Shown here: piece after piece, positions 34,959 through 47,200 of the stretch | How the letters are laid out: every line of letters begins with the position of its first letter | Position numbering within the stretch: position 1 is the stretch's first letter | Assembly: GCA_028752905.1 (NCBI GenBank) | Contig: JAQNBH010000014.1 | Coordinates: 1,482,721-1,546,720, forward strand | Source: Cladorhizidae sp. MBARI D1340-BT2 | Lineage: Eukaryota; Porifera; Demospongiae; Poecilosclerida; Cladorhizidae | Reading direction: 5' to 3' | Length of the DNA: 64,000 nt | Notes under the pieces: model-generated | What the model saw: only the letters and a program-made list of their open reading frames with translations | What the model was told of the DNA's origin: nothing | The model's database searches: none | Translations under genes and position numbers: made by a program

Positions 34959-35210
34959 CCATAGCCCGGAATAATTAAGGGGGTTTCCTGAGCACTTGCA
35001 CTATCACTCACAATTTTTTAAAGGATGCCATGTTCAGTTTTACATTTCTTGTTATAATAATGTTGGTGATGTAATAATGTTGGTAATGATATATAATTGC
35101 CAAGAGAAATGCAGGACTGTGCTTTCTTGCAAAATGATTAATGATCTGATCATGATTCAGGAAAGAGGGGGAAGGATTTCCGGGCAACATGGAAACCCCC
35201 CTGGCTATGG
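34959..35210. mobile_element. Possible small inverted-repeat element near the hAT right end
   Basis: CCATAGCC followed by AGGGGGTTTCC at the left faces GGAAACCCCCCTGGCTATGG at the right, about 250 bp apart. This looks like a MITE-sized element nested between two copies of the hAT right end. Its own target duplication is not evident. Confidence 0.4.
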
Positions 35211-35262
35211 CCGGGAGTAGTTCATCAACCCCCCCAATCTAAAATTCCTGGATCCACCCCTG

Positions 35263-35600
35263 GTGTTCCCAGCCTCGGGCTTGGACACTCGTTCAAGCCA
35301 CTACAGCACCAATCTGCTACGAGCAGCTAATGGCACGACCATCAAATCCTTTGGCACCCGCATAATACCACTCTCCATCAATGGCAGAGAATTCCAGTGG
35401 GAGTTCATCATCGTGGAGGTAACCCAGCCACTACTCGGGGCTGACTTCCTCTGTGCAAACAACCTTGCAGCGGATCTGAAAGGACAGAGGTTGGTTGACT
35501 TAACCACCTACTCCTCACTCCCCCTGGAGTGCATCACCGCCAAGCCCCATACATCTGCAATGTCTCAGTTGCTGGACCATATGCCTACCTTCTCACCGAG
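35263..35600 (+). pseudogene. Gypsy-2 protease, remainder
   Basis: Continues DTGAPVSVF from before the hAT insertion: PASGLDTRSSHYSTNLLRA, then WEFIIVEVTQPLLGADFL, the flap-to-C-terminal part of a retropepsin that matures the polyprotein. The frame ends with a stop at 35614. RT starts in another frame near 35529-35600, so a frame change joins them. Confidence 0.88.
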
Positions 35601-37070
35601 TTCTCCGAAATTCTAGAGCCACAGTTCACTGAACCTCGCACACGTCATGGGGTAGTACACTTCATCCAGACTAAAGGCCCCCCTATTCACAGCCATGCCC
35701 GTCGTTTACCACCGGACAAGCTTGCAATAGCAAAGGAAGAGTTTTGCAACATGGAGGCCATGGGCATCATCCGCAGATCAGACAGCCAGTGGGCATCTCC
35801 GCTGCACATGACTCCTAAGCCATCCAGAGGATGGAGACCCTGCGGTGACTACCGCAGACTGAATGAAGCAACAGTTCCGGACCGATACCCCGTCCTCCAC
35901 ATCCAGGACTTTGCGGTCAACCTGGCAGGAGCAAGACTTTTCTCCAAAATCGATCTGGTCAGGGGCTACCACCAGATCCCCGTCCATGCTGATGACATTG
36001 CCAAGACTGCCATCATTACACCTTTCGGACTTTTCGAATTCCTACGCATGCCATTCGGACTTAAGAATTCAGCTCAAGCCTTCCAACGACTCATGGACAC
36101 TGTCTGCAGAGACCTGGATGGCATCTTCATCTACCTTGATGATATTCTCGTCTTTAGCCGGTCGGCTGCAGAACACAGAAGTCACCTACGCCAGCTTTTT
36201 CAACGACTCCAAGAGCATGACCTCGTCATCAACTTGGGAAAATACCAATTTGGCCTCACTGAGATCGACTTCCTGGGCCACAGGGTTGACAAACACGGCA
36301 TTTCTCCTCTCCCGGACAAAGTCCAAGTCATACGCAAGTTTCCCAAGCCAACCACAGTCAAAGGCTTGCAGGAATTTTTAGGCATGGTCACCTTCTATCA
36401 TCATTTTGTACCAGCTGCAGCAGCCATCATGCAACGTTTGTATGGTACCATTGCGGGGAAAACCAAAGACATCACCTGGACCCCAGACATGGCTTTGGCA
36501 TTTGAGAAAATGAAAGAAGCACTGGCAGACGCCACCATGCTAGTACACCCACAGGCAGATGCACCAACATCCATCACTGTGGATGCCTCTGACCTCGCGG
36601 TGGGTGGAGTCCTTGAACAGCTGGTAGCAGGATCATGGAAGCCTCTGGCCTTTTTTAGCTGCCAGTTGCGCCCACCAGAATGCAAGTACAGCGCCTTTGA
36701 CTGCGAGCTCTTGGGCCTACACCTCATAATTCGCCACTTCCGCTACTTCCTGGAGGGCCGACCATTCATGGCCTACACAGACCACAAACCACTTACTTTC
36801 TGCTTTGCCAAAGTTTCGGAACTATGGTCCCCGAGACAGCAAAGGCACCTGGCCCGCATCTCAGAATTTACTACGGATGTCCGCCACATTGCCGGCAAGG
36901 ACAATCAAGTGGCAGACACCCTCTCCCGTACAGTCATTAGTTCCATCACGGCACAGCTCGGGATTGATTACTTCCAGATGGCAGCAGCTCAAAAGGCCGA
37001 CCCCGAGATGGCAGCCTACCGCACGGCCATCACCGGTATGACTCTTGAAGACGTACTTTCGGCCCCTCCG
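35529..37070 (+). CDS. pol: Gypsy-2 reverse transcriptase and RNase H
   Basis: Long open RT-RNase H frame. [75 protein letters not shown], the intact active site [13 protein letters not shown] (about 36127-36165), and IDFLGHRV. RNase [41 protein letters not shown] and QVADTLSR, with all four acidic residues present. It synthesises DNA from the element RNA and removes the RNA strand. The frame diverges from integrase near 37060 and ends at a stop at 37227. It is the best-preserved retroelement domain in the window. Confidence 0.93.
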
Positions 37071-38263
37071 ATACCAAACTCCTGTTTGACACGTCCACGG
37101 GACAGCCCCGACCGATCGTCCCAGCAAGCTGGCGCCGACGGGTCTTTGAAACCATACATAACCTGTCACATCCGTCGATCCGAGCCACACGCACACTTAT
37201 CACAAGCAAGTTTGTCTGGCACGGCATAAGCAAACAAGTGGGGTTGTGGACCCGCACATGCATTCAATGCCAGATGGCAAAGGTCCAGCGCCACACCAAG
37301 GCTCCCCTCTCAACCTTCAAGATGCCCCATCTCCATTTTGACCACATACATGTGGGCCACTACCACCATCCCAAGTGCACCATCATGGATCGCTTCACCC
37401 GATGGCCAGAAGCCATCCCCTTGGCAGACATGACCACTTCTATGTGTGCACGTGCTCTCATCAGCCATTGGATCGCCCGGTTCGGCATTCCCCTTGAGTT
37501 AACATCCGACCGTGGATCCCAGTTTACATCTGAACTCTGGTCAGCCATTGCCAGACTCCTAGGGGTACAAATCAACTGGACCACAGCGTACCATCCGCAA
37601 GCCAATGGATTAGTGGAACACTTCCACAGGCACCTGAAATCCGCTGTCAGGGCCTGCCTCACAGGCCCCAACTGGATCGACGAACTACCATAGGTGCTGT
37701 TGGGCATCCGGACAGCCACCAAAGAAGACTTGGCCAGCTCTTCCACTGAGTTGGTCTATGGAACTACCCTCACAGTGCCGGGCGACCTCTTCCGCAGCAG
37801 CCCAAGGACCAAATCAACTCCTGACTGCACTCCGGGCCAGGGTCCAGAACTTCGCGCCAATCCCCACTTCTCGGCATGGCCTCCCCATTCTTCAGTTCCA
37901 TCGGTATTGACTGACAGCCCTTTCATCTTCATCCATCTAGATGCCCACCACTCGCCCTTGCAGAGGCCTTACGAGGGACCTTTCAAGGTACTGAGTGCAG
38001 GTCCCAAATATTTCACAGTTGACAGGGGTGGTTGGCCAGAGTTGATCACCATCGATCGACTCAAACCAGCACATCTGGATTTGGATCAACCAGTCCGGGT
38101 TCCTTCCCCACGTCGCCGTGGGCATCCCCCTTGCCACCAAGCACCACTGGTCCCAGCCAAGCCACAGCCCTCCTTTCCACCGCAACCTCCGGCTCAGCAA
38201 CAGCCACCACCCGCCAACAGTAATCCCAGACGAGCAGTCCGACTTCCTGCCCGTTACTGCTGA
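37060..38263 (+). pseudogene. Gypsy-2 integrase
   Basis: Zinc-binding domain with [14 protein letters not shown] and CIQCQ. Catalytic core with HFDHIHVG (Asp), TIMDRFTRWPEAIPLA, TSDRGSQFTSELW (Asp) and NGLVEHFHRHLK (Glu), so the DD35E triad is kept. A TAG at 37691 interrupts DELP*VLLGIRTA, probably a Trp-to-stop change. After another frame change the C-terminal segment reads PLQRPYEGPFKVLSAGPKYF and TIDRLKPAHLDLDQP, typical of gypsy integrases in animals. The stop at 38261 lies shortly before the polypurine tract and 3' LTR. Confidence 0.92.
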
Positions 38264-38291
38264 TCTTCTGCACTCAAGGTTCTGGGGGTCA

Positions 38292-38456
38292 TGTGGCGAC
38301 CATTTCCACATGCTGATACCAAACCTTTAACTTAGTAATCAGCGAGGAGTAACGATCTTTACCTATTGTACTTTGGACCTAGAGAGTTGGCACTGTTGAT
38401 TTGTCTGAGTTGAAATAAATACATTTACTCGCTTATATAATATAGCACTTGTTACA
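38292..38456 (+). repeat. Gypsy-2 3' LTR
   Basis: 165 bp, starts TGTGGCGACC, ends GTTACA. It is preceded by TTCTGGGGGTCA as a polypurine-like tract and followed by AAGT. Confidence 0.95.
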
Positions 38457-38527
38457 AAGTGTTTAGTGATTACAAGGTATGGGGTGTGTTTGTGTCTGTT
38501 TCAGATCTTCGCTTCTCACAAGAAATT

Positions 38528-39958
38528 GATGATGCTAGTGCTCACAGGTGCCCACTGGTGATGATGCCAGTGCTCATAGGTACCCACTGGTGATGATGCT
38601 AGTGCTCATAGGTGCCCACTGGTGATGATGCTAGTGCTCATATGTGCCCACTGGTGATGATGCTAGTGCTCATAGGTGCCCACTGGTGATGATGCTAGTG
38701 CTCATAGGTGCCCACTGCCAGTGCTCATAGGTGCCCACTGGTGATGATGCCAGTGCTCATAGGTGCCCACTAGTGATGATGCCAGTGCTCATAGGTGCCC
38801 ACTAGTGATGATGCCAGTGCTCATAGGTGCCCACTGGTGATGATGCTAGTGCTCATAGGTGCCCACTGGATATGATGCCAGTGCTCATAGGTGCCCACTG
38901 GTGATGATGCTAGTGCTCATAGGTGCCCACTGGTGATGATGCTAGTGCTCATAGGTGCCCACTGGTGATGATGCTAGTGCTCATAGGTGCCCACTGGTGA
39001 TGATGCTAGTGCTCATAGGTGCCCACTGGTGATGATGCTAGTGCTCATAGGTGCCCACTGGTGATGATACCAGTGCTCACAGGTGCGCACTGGTGATGAT
39101 GCCAGTGCTCATAGGTGTCCACTGGTGATGATACCAGTGCTCATAGGTGCCCACTGGTGATGATGCTAGTGCTCATAGGTGTCCACTGGTGATGATGCCA
39201 GTGCTCATAGGTGCCCACTGGTGATGATGCCAGTGCTCATAGGTGCCCACTGGTTATGATGCCTGTGCTCATAGGTGTCCACTGGTGATGATGCTAGTGC
39301 TCATAGATGCCAACTGGTGATGATGCCAGTGCTCATAGGTGCCCACTGGTGATGATGCTAGTGCTCATAGGTGCCCACTGGTGATGATGCTGGTGCTCAT
39401 AGGTGCCCACTGGTGATGATGCTAGTGCTCATAGGTGCCCACTGGTGATGATGTCAGTGCTCATAGCTGTCCACTGGTGATGATGCCAGTGCTCACAAGT
39501 GCCCACTGGTGATGATGCCAGTGCTCATAGGTGCCCACTAGTGATGATGCCAGTGCTCATAGGTGCCCACTAGTGATGATGCCAGTGCTCATAGGTGCCC
39601 ACTGGTGATGATGCTAGTGCTCATAGGTGCCCACTGGTGATGATGCCAGTGCTCATAGGTGCCCACTGGTGATGATGCTAGTGCTCATAGGTGCCCACTG
39701 GTGATGATGCTAGTGCTCATAGGTGCCCACTGGTGATGATGCTAGTGCTCATAGGTGCCCACTGGTGATGATGCTAGTGCTCATAGGTGCCCACTGGTTA
39801 TGATGCTAGTGCTCATAGGTGCCCACTGGTGATGATGCCAGTGCTCACAGGTGCGCACTGGTGATGATGCCAGTGCTCATAGGTGACCACTGGTGATGAT
39901 GCTAATGCTCATAGGTGCCCACTGGTGATGATGCCAGGGCTCATAGGTGCCCACTGGT
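38528..39958 (+). repeat. 32-bp minisatellite, part 1
   Basis: About 44 tandem copies of a 32-bp unit containing GGTGCCCACTGGTGATGATG and CTAGTGCTCATA (or CCAGTGCTCATA). It is continuous with part 2, apart from the inserted element at 39959-41294. Confidence 0.97.
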
Positions 39959-41294
39959 CAGTGGGTTTCAATTATATTTGATGTGACAAGTTAACTAATT
40001 AATTCAAATAAATTTGAAATGACAGTTTAACTAAACAATTCAACTAAAATTGACATGACAAGTCAACTAAAATGAACTAATTTTGAATTAAATAAAGAGA
40101 GCATAAGATTGGCTTTTTTTAGGCAAGTCCATTCATTTCATTTTCATGTTCGTTTTTCCCACCTCACTTTGAAAACTCTATTTGAGGCTTTGAAAAGACT
40201 TTTTCAGTTTCACTGGACCTTATGTTCGGGTTTTGGGCCACTGGTTTGACACACACTATCACACACCAACATTGGTACTGCTATTTACTTGTTAGCATTA
40301 TTAATACTATTAAATTCCATGTCAAGAAGAATGTGAACAAAAGCTCTGGAAAGACGAAAGTATGGAGTCATGAAGAGTTACGAAGGATCTTCTGGGTTAG
40401 AATCGTTGTAGAAGAAGAGATATCTAGAAGCTGACGACTCAAATGATGCTGGAAGTTTGGAGCTATAGTTTTAACGACTCTTTACCTTCACATGGCTTCC
40501 CTAGCGCTAGCTATCACAGGCCTGCCTGCTCCTGTGTCAACCCTGCTCAGTCACTGTATTTCTGGTGAGTCTGTGTGTTGCTGATGAAAGAGTGCAAGAA
40601 TGATAGTCATGATCAAGAGCAAAATGAGGGGTTTACAACCACCTTGGATCTACCCCTGCCCCCTGGAGTGTTGTATTTTGAACATTATTTTCAAAGAAAT
40701 GTGTATTCCCGACATTATTCACAGTTTTGCTCACTCAATTTTTGTCCATAGTATATATTTTTTATATCATTTTAATGCTCTCTCTTTGCTCTTTAAAACG
40801 AATGACCACTTTTTCAACCCAGCCAATTTTCAATGAGATACGGTCCATTCTGTGGGCTCACTTTTCCTGCTGAATGAAAAATGAAAAAGGGGGGGGGAGT
40901 TTTATTAGAAACTGACTGACAGCAAACTGACTGACAGCAACATAAATGGCAAGTCTTGATGAAGGCTGAAGATTTGTAAAAAAAAAACACCTCTGAAGTG
41001 TGTCAGGCTGTCAGCCAGATGTTGATGGCAATACTGCTTTGCCAATAGGCTATAAATATCATTGGAAAGAAAACAGAATGAGCTACCTTTTAAGATCAAA
41101 ACCATTCAAACAGGATGAAGCATTAAATTGTTTATGCCCACTTAATTCAATTTTAATTCAACTTTGAATTAATGGACCTCAAAAACCAGTATAAATAAAT
41201 AAAATAACTGTGACAAACTAACTAAACCAGTTGAATTAAATATACCTAAATGACAGTCTAACTAATTCAACTTTGAATTAATTGAACCCCACTG
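39959..41294. mobile_element. Non-autonomous hAT-like element inserted in the minisatellite
   Basis: 1336 bp, starts CAGTGGGTTTCAATTA and ends TAATTGAACCCCACTG, 16-bp inverted ends with one mismatch. It is flanked by the 8-bp duplication CCACTGGT (39951-39958, 41295-41302), the size typical of hAT. AATTCAA/TTAACTAA-type motifs are repeated in inverse orientation just inside both ends. No transposase remnant is recognised. Near 40643-40663, CTTGGATCTACCCCTG resembles the end of the 31.8-kb hAT family, so a further nested fragment may be present. Confidence 0.88.
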
Positions 41295-44200
41295 CCACTG
41301 GTGATGATGCCAGTGCTCATAGGTGCCCACTGGTGATGATGCTAGTGCTCATAGGTGCCCACTGGTGATGATGCCAGTTCTCATAGGTGCCCATTGGTGA
41401 TGATGCCAGTGCTCATAGGTGCCCACTGGTGATGATACAAGTGCTCATAGGTGCCCACTGGTGATGATACCAGTGCTCATAGGTGCCCACTGGTGATGAT
41501 GCCAGTGCTCATAGGTGACCACTGGTGATGATGCTAGTGCTCATAGGTGCCCACTGGTAATGATGCCAGGGCTCATAGGTGCCCACTGGTGATGATGCCA
41601 GTGCTCATAGGTGCCCACTGGTGATGATGCTAGTGCTCATAGGTGCCCACTGGTGATGATGCCAGTACTCATGGGTGCCCACTGGTGATGATACCAGTGC
41701 TCATAGGTGCCCACTGGTGATGATGCCAGTGCTCATACCCACTGGTGATGATGCCAGTGCTCATAGGTGCCCACTGTTGGTGCTCATAGGTGCCCACTGC
41801 ATAGGTGCCCACTGTTGGTGCTCATAGGTGCCCACTGGTGATGATGCTAGTGCTCATAGGTGCCCACTGGTGATGATGCTAGTGCTAATAGGTGCCCACT
41901 GGTGATGATGCCAGTGCTCATAGGTGCCCACTGGTGATGATGTCAGTGCTCATAGCTGCCGACTGGTGATGATGCTAGTGCTCATAGGTGCCCACTGGTG
42001 ATGATGCTAGTGCTCATAGGTGCCCACTGGTGATGATGCTAGTGCTCATAGGTGCACACTGGTGATGGTGCTAGTGCTCATAGGTGCCCACTGGTGATGA
42101 TGCTAGTGCTCATAGGTGCCCACTGGTGATGATGCTAGTGCTCATAGGTGCCCACTGGTGATGATGCTAGTGCTCATAGGTGCCCACTGGTGATGATGCT
42201 AGTGCTCATAGGTGCCCACTGGTGATGATGCTAGTGCTCATAAGTGCCCACTGGTGATGATGCCAGTGCCCACTGGTGATGATGCTAGTGCTCATGGGTG
42301 CCCACTGGTGATGAAGCTGGTGCTCATAGGTGCCCACTGGTGATGATGCTAGTGCTCATAGGTGCCCACTGGTGATGATGTCAGTGCTCATAGCTGCCCA
42401 CTGGTGATGATGCCAGTGCTCACAGGTGCCTACTGGTGATGATGCCAGTGCTCATAGGTGCCCACTAGTGATGATGCCAGTGCTCATAGGTGCCCACTAG
42501 TGATGATGCCAGTGCTCATAGGTGCCCACTGGTGATGATGCTAGTGCTCATAGGTGCCCACTGGTGATGATGCCAGTGCTCATAGGTGCCCACTGGTGAT
42601 GATGCCAGTGCTCATAGGTGCCCACTGGTGATTATGCTAGTGCTCATAGGTGCCCACTGGTGATGATGCTAGTGCTCATAGGTGCCCACTGGTGATGATG
42701 CTAGTGCTCATAGGTGCCCACTGGTGATGATGCCAGTGCTCACAGGTGCGCACTGGTGATGATGCCAGTGCTCATAGGTGTCCACTGGTGATGATACCAG
42801 TGCTCATAGGTGCCCACTGGTGATGATGCTAGTGCTCATAGGTGTCCACTGGTGATGATGCCAGTGCTCATAGGTGCCCACTGGTGATGATGCCAGTGCT
42901 CATAGGTGCCCACTGGTTATGATGCCAGTGCTCATAGGTGTCCACTGGTGATGATGCTAGTGCTCATAGATACCCACTGGTGATGATGCCAGTGCTCATA
43001 GGTGCCCACTGGTGATGATGCTAGTGCTCATAGGTGCCCACTGGTGATGATGCCAGTGCTCATAGGTGCCCACTGGTGATGATGCTGGTGCTCATAGGTG
43101 CCCACTGGTGATGATGCTAGTGCTCATAGGTGCCCACTGGTGATGATGTCAGTGCTCATAGCTGCCCACTGGTGATGATGCCAGTGCTCACAGGTGCCCA
43201 CTGGTGATGATGCCAGTGCTCATAGGTGCCCACTGGTGATGATGCCAGTGCTCATAGGTGCCCACTAGTGATGATGCCAGTGCTCATAGGTGCCCACTGG
43301 TGATGATGCTAGTGCTCATAGGTGCCCACTGGTGATGATGCCAGTGCTCATAGGTGCCCACTGGTGATGATGCTAGTGCTCATAGGTGCCCACTGGTGAT
43401 GATGCTAGTGCTCATAGGTGCCCACTGGTGATGATGCTAGTGCTCATAGGTGCCCACTGGTGATGATGCTAGTGCTCATAGGTGCCCACTGGTGATGATG
43501 CTAGTGCTCATAGGTGCCCACTGGTGATGATGCCAGTGCTCACAGGTGCGCACTGGTGATGATGCCAGTGCTTATAGGTGACCACTGGTGATGATGCTAA
43601 TGCTCATAGGTGCCCACTGGTGATGATGCCAGGGCTCATAGGTGCCCACTGGTGATGATGCCAGTGCTCATAGGTGCCCACTGGTGATGATGCTAGTGCT
43701 CATAGGTGCCCACTGGTGATGATGCCAGTGCTCATAGGTGCCCATTGGTGATGATGCCAGTGCTCATAGGTGCCCACTGGTGATGATACCAGTGCTCATA
43801 GGTGCCCACTGGTGATGATGCCAGTGCTCATAGGTGACCACTGGTGATGATGCTAGTGCTCATAGGTGCCCACTGGTAATGATGCCAGGGCTCATAGGTG
43901 CCCACTGGTGATGTTGCCAGTGCTCATAGGTGCCCACTGGTGATGATGCTAGTGCTCATAGGTGCCCACTGGTGATGATGCCAGTACTCATGGGTGCCCA
44001 CTGGTGATGATACCAGTGCTCATAGGTGCCCACTGGTGATGATGCCAGTGCTCATACCCACTGGTGATGATGCCAGTGCTCATAGGTGCCCACTGGTGAT
44101 GATGCTAGTGCCCACTGGTGATGATGCTAGTGCTCATGGGTGCCCACTGTTGGTGCTCATAGGTGCCCACTGCATAGGTGCCCACTGTTGGTGCTCATAG

Positions 44201-47200
44201 GTGCCCACTGGTGATGATGCTAGTGCTCATAGGTGCCCACTGGTGATGATGCTAGTGCTAATAGGTGCCCACTGGTGATGATGCCAGTGCTCATAGGTGG
44301 CCACTGGTGATGATGTCAGTGCTCATAGGTGCCCACTGGTATTGATGCCAGTGCTCATAGGTGCCCACTGTTGATGATGCCAGTGCTCATAGGTGCCCAC
44401 TGGTGATGATGCCATTGCTCATAGGTGCCCACTGGTGATGATGCCAGTGCTCATAGGTGCCCACTGGTATTGATGCCAGTGCTCATAGCTGCCGACTGGT
44501 GATGATGCTAGTGCTCATAGGTTCCCACTGGTGATGATGCTAGTGCTCATAGGTGCCCACTGGTGATGATGCTAGTGCTCATAGGTGCACACTGGTGATG
44601 GTACTAGTGCTCATAGGTGCCCACTGGTGATGATGCTAGTGCTCATAGGTGCCCACTGGTGATGATGCTAGTGCTCATAGGTGCCCACTGGTGATGATGC
44701 TAGTGCTCATAGGTGCCCACTGGTGATTATACTAGTGCTCATAGGTGCCCACTGGTGATGATGCTAGTGCTCATAAGTGCCAACTGGTGATGATGCCAGT
44801 GCCCACTGGTGATGATGCTAGTGCTCATGGGTGCCCACTGGTGATGATGCTGGTGCTCATAGGTGCCCACTGGTGATGATGCTAGTGCTCATAGGTGCCC
44901 ACTGGTGATGATGTCAGTGCTCATAGCTGCCCACTGTTGATGATGCCAGTGCTCACAGGTGCCTACTGGTGATGATGCCAGTGCTCATAGGTGCCCACTA
45001 GTGATGATGCCAGTGCTCATAGGTGCCCACTAGTGATGATGCCAGTGCTCATAGGTGCCCACTGGTGATGATGCTAGTGCTCATAGGTGCCCACTGGTGA
45101 TGATGCCAGTGCTCATAGGTGCCCACTGGTGATGATGCCAGTGCTCATAGGTGCCCACTGGTGATGATGCTAGTGCTCATAGGTGACCACTGGTGATGAT
45201 GCTAGTGCTTATAGGTGCCCACTGGTGATGATGCTAGTGCTCATAGGTGCCCACTGGTGATGATGCTAGTGCTCATAGGTGCCCACTGGTGATGATGCCA
45301 GTGCTCACAGGTGCGCACTGGTGATGATGCCAGTGCTCATAGGTGTCCACTGGTGATGATACCAGTGCTCATAGGTGCCCACTGGTGATGATGCTAGTGC
45401 TCATAGGTGTCCACTGGTGATGATGCCAGTGCTCATAGGTGCCCACTGGTGATGATGCCAGTGCTCATAGGTGCCCACTGGTTATGATGCCAGTGCTCAT
45501 AGGTGCCCACTGGTGATGATGCTAGTGCTCATAGGTGCCCACTGGTGATGATGCCAGTGCTCATAGGTGCCCACTGGTGATGATGCTGGTGCTCATAGGT
45601 GCCCACTGGTGATGATGCTAGTGCTCATAGGTGCCCACTGGTGATGATGTCAGTGCTCATAGCTGCCCACTGGTGATGATGCCAGTGCTCACAGGTGCCC
45701 ACTGGTGATGATGGCAGTGCTCATAGGTGCCCACTAGTGATGATGCCAGTGCTCATAGGTGCCCACTAGTGATGATGCCAGTGCTCATAGGTGCCCACTG
45801 GTGATGATGCTAGTGCTCATAGGTGCCCACTGGTGATGATGCCAGTGCTCATAGGTGCCCACTGGTGATGATGCTAGTGCTCATAGGTGCCCACTGGTGA
45901 TGATGCTAGTGCTCATAGGTGCCCACTGGTGATGATGCTAGTGCTCATAGGTGCCCACTGGTGATGATGCTAGTGCTCATAGGTGCCCACTGGTGATGAT
46001 GCTAGTGCTCATAGGTGCCCACTGGTGATGATGCCAGTGCTCACAGGTGTGCACTGGTGATGATGCCAGTGCTTATAGATGACCACTGGTGATGATGCTA
46101 ATGCTCATAGGTGCCCACTGGTGATGATGCCAGGGCTCATAGGTGCCCAATGGTGATGATGCCAGTGCTCATAGGTGCCCACTGGTGATGATGCTAGTGC
46201 TCATAGGTGCCCACTGGTGATGATGCCAGTGCTCATAGGTGCCCATTGGTGATGATGCCAGTGCTCATAGGTGCCCACTGGTGATGATACCAGTGCTCAT
46301 AGGTGCCCACTGGTGATGATACCAGTGCTCATAGGTGCCCACTGGTGATGATGCCAGTGCTCATAGGTGACCACTGGTGATGATGCTAGTGCTCATAGGT
46401 GCCCACTGGTAATGATGCCAGGGCTCATAGGTGCCCACTGGTGATGATGCCAGTGCTCATAGGTGCCCACTGGTGATGATGCTAGTGCTCATAGGTGCCC
46501 ACTGGTGATGATACCAGTGCTCATAGGTGCCCACTGGTGATGATGCCAGTGCTCATAGCTGCCGACTGGTGATGATGCCAGTGCTCATAGGTGCCCACTG
46601 TTGGTGCTCATAGGTGCCCACTGCATAGGTGCCCACTGTTGGTGCTCATAGGTGACCACTGGTGATGATGCTAGTGCTCATAGGTGCCCACTGGTGATGA
46701 TGCTAGTGCTAATAGGTGCCCACTGGTGATGATGCCAGTGCTCATAGGTGCCCACTGGTGATGATGTCAGTGCTCATAGCTGCCGACTGGTGATGATGCT
46801 AGTGCTCATAGGTTCCCACTGGTGATGATGCTAGTGCTCATAGGTGCCCACTGGTGATGATGCTAGTGCTCATAGGTGCACACTGGTGATGGTGCTAGTG
46901 CTCATAGGTGCCCACTGGTGATGATGCTAGTGCTCATAGGTGCCCACTGGTGATGATGCTAGTGCTCATAGGTGCCCACTGGTGATGATGCTAGTGCTCA
47001 TAGGTGCCCACTAGTGATGATGCTAGTGCTCATAGGTGCCCACTGGTGATGATGCTAGTGCTCATAGGTTCCCACTGGTGATGATGCTAGTGCTCATAGG
47101 TGCCCACTGGTGATGATGCTAGTGCTCATAAGTGCCCACTGGTGATGATGCCAGTGCCCACTGGTGATGATGCCAGTGCCCACTGGTGATGATGCTAGTG

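Larger units (their letters stand above)
31767..35262 (+). mobile_element. hAT-like DNA transposon (ZMYM1/DUF4371-type transposase)
   Basis: 3.5-kb element beginning CAGGGGTGGATCTAGG and ending CCTGGATCCACCCCTG, inverted ends of about 16 bp. It is inserted in gypsy-2 protease with a 5-bp duplication, so it is younger than that gypsy copy. It encodes a decayed transposase with a TTF-type zinc finger, a DUF4371/RNase H-like core and a hAT dimerisation tail. A second, inner copy of the right end occurs at 34906-34920. A (TAGATATAGACACT)-type short tandem repeat lies at 31840-31975. Confidence 0.92.
30777..38456 (+). mobile_element. Ty3/gypsy retrotransposon 2, conventional order, split by hAT
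   Basis: Short LTRs, a primer-binding site (TGGTGACCCC, from 30934), and Gag, protease, RT, RNase H, integrase in that order. It is flanked by a 4-bp AAGT duplication (30773-30776, 38457-38460). A 3.5-kb hAT-like element (31767-35262) is inserted in the protease codons. Without it the gypsy would be about 4.2 kb. It carries a frameshift before integrase and a TAG within it, but RT and RNase H are open and look intact. Confidence 0.95.

Noticed and set aside
37360..37746. Antisense ORF over gypsy-2 integrase
   Set aside because: Shadow frame of the clear plus-strand integrase.
40222..40434. 70-codon ORF inside the hAT-like non-autonomous element
   Set aside because: No transposase motif; likely chance or an unrecognisable remnant.
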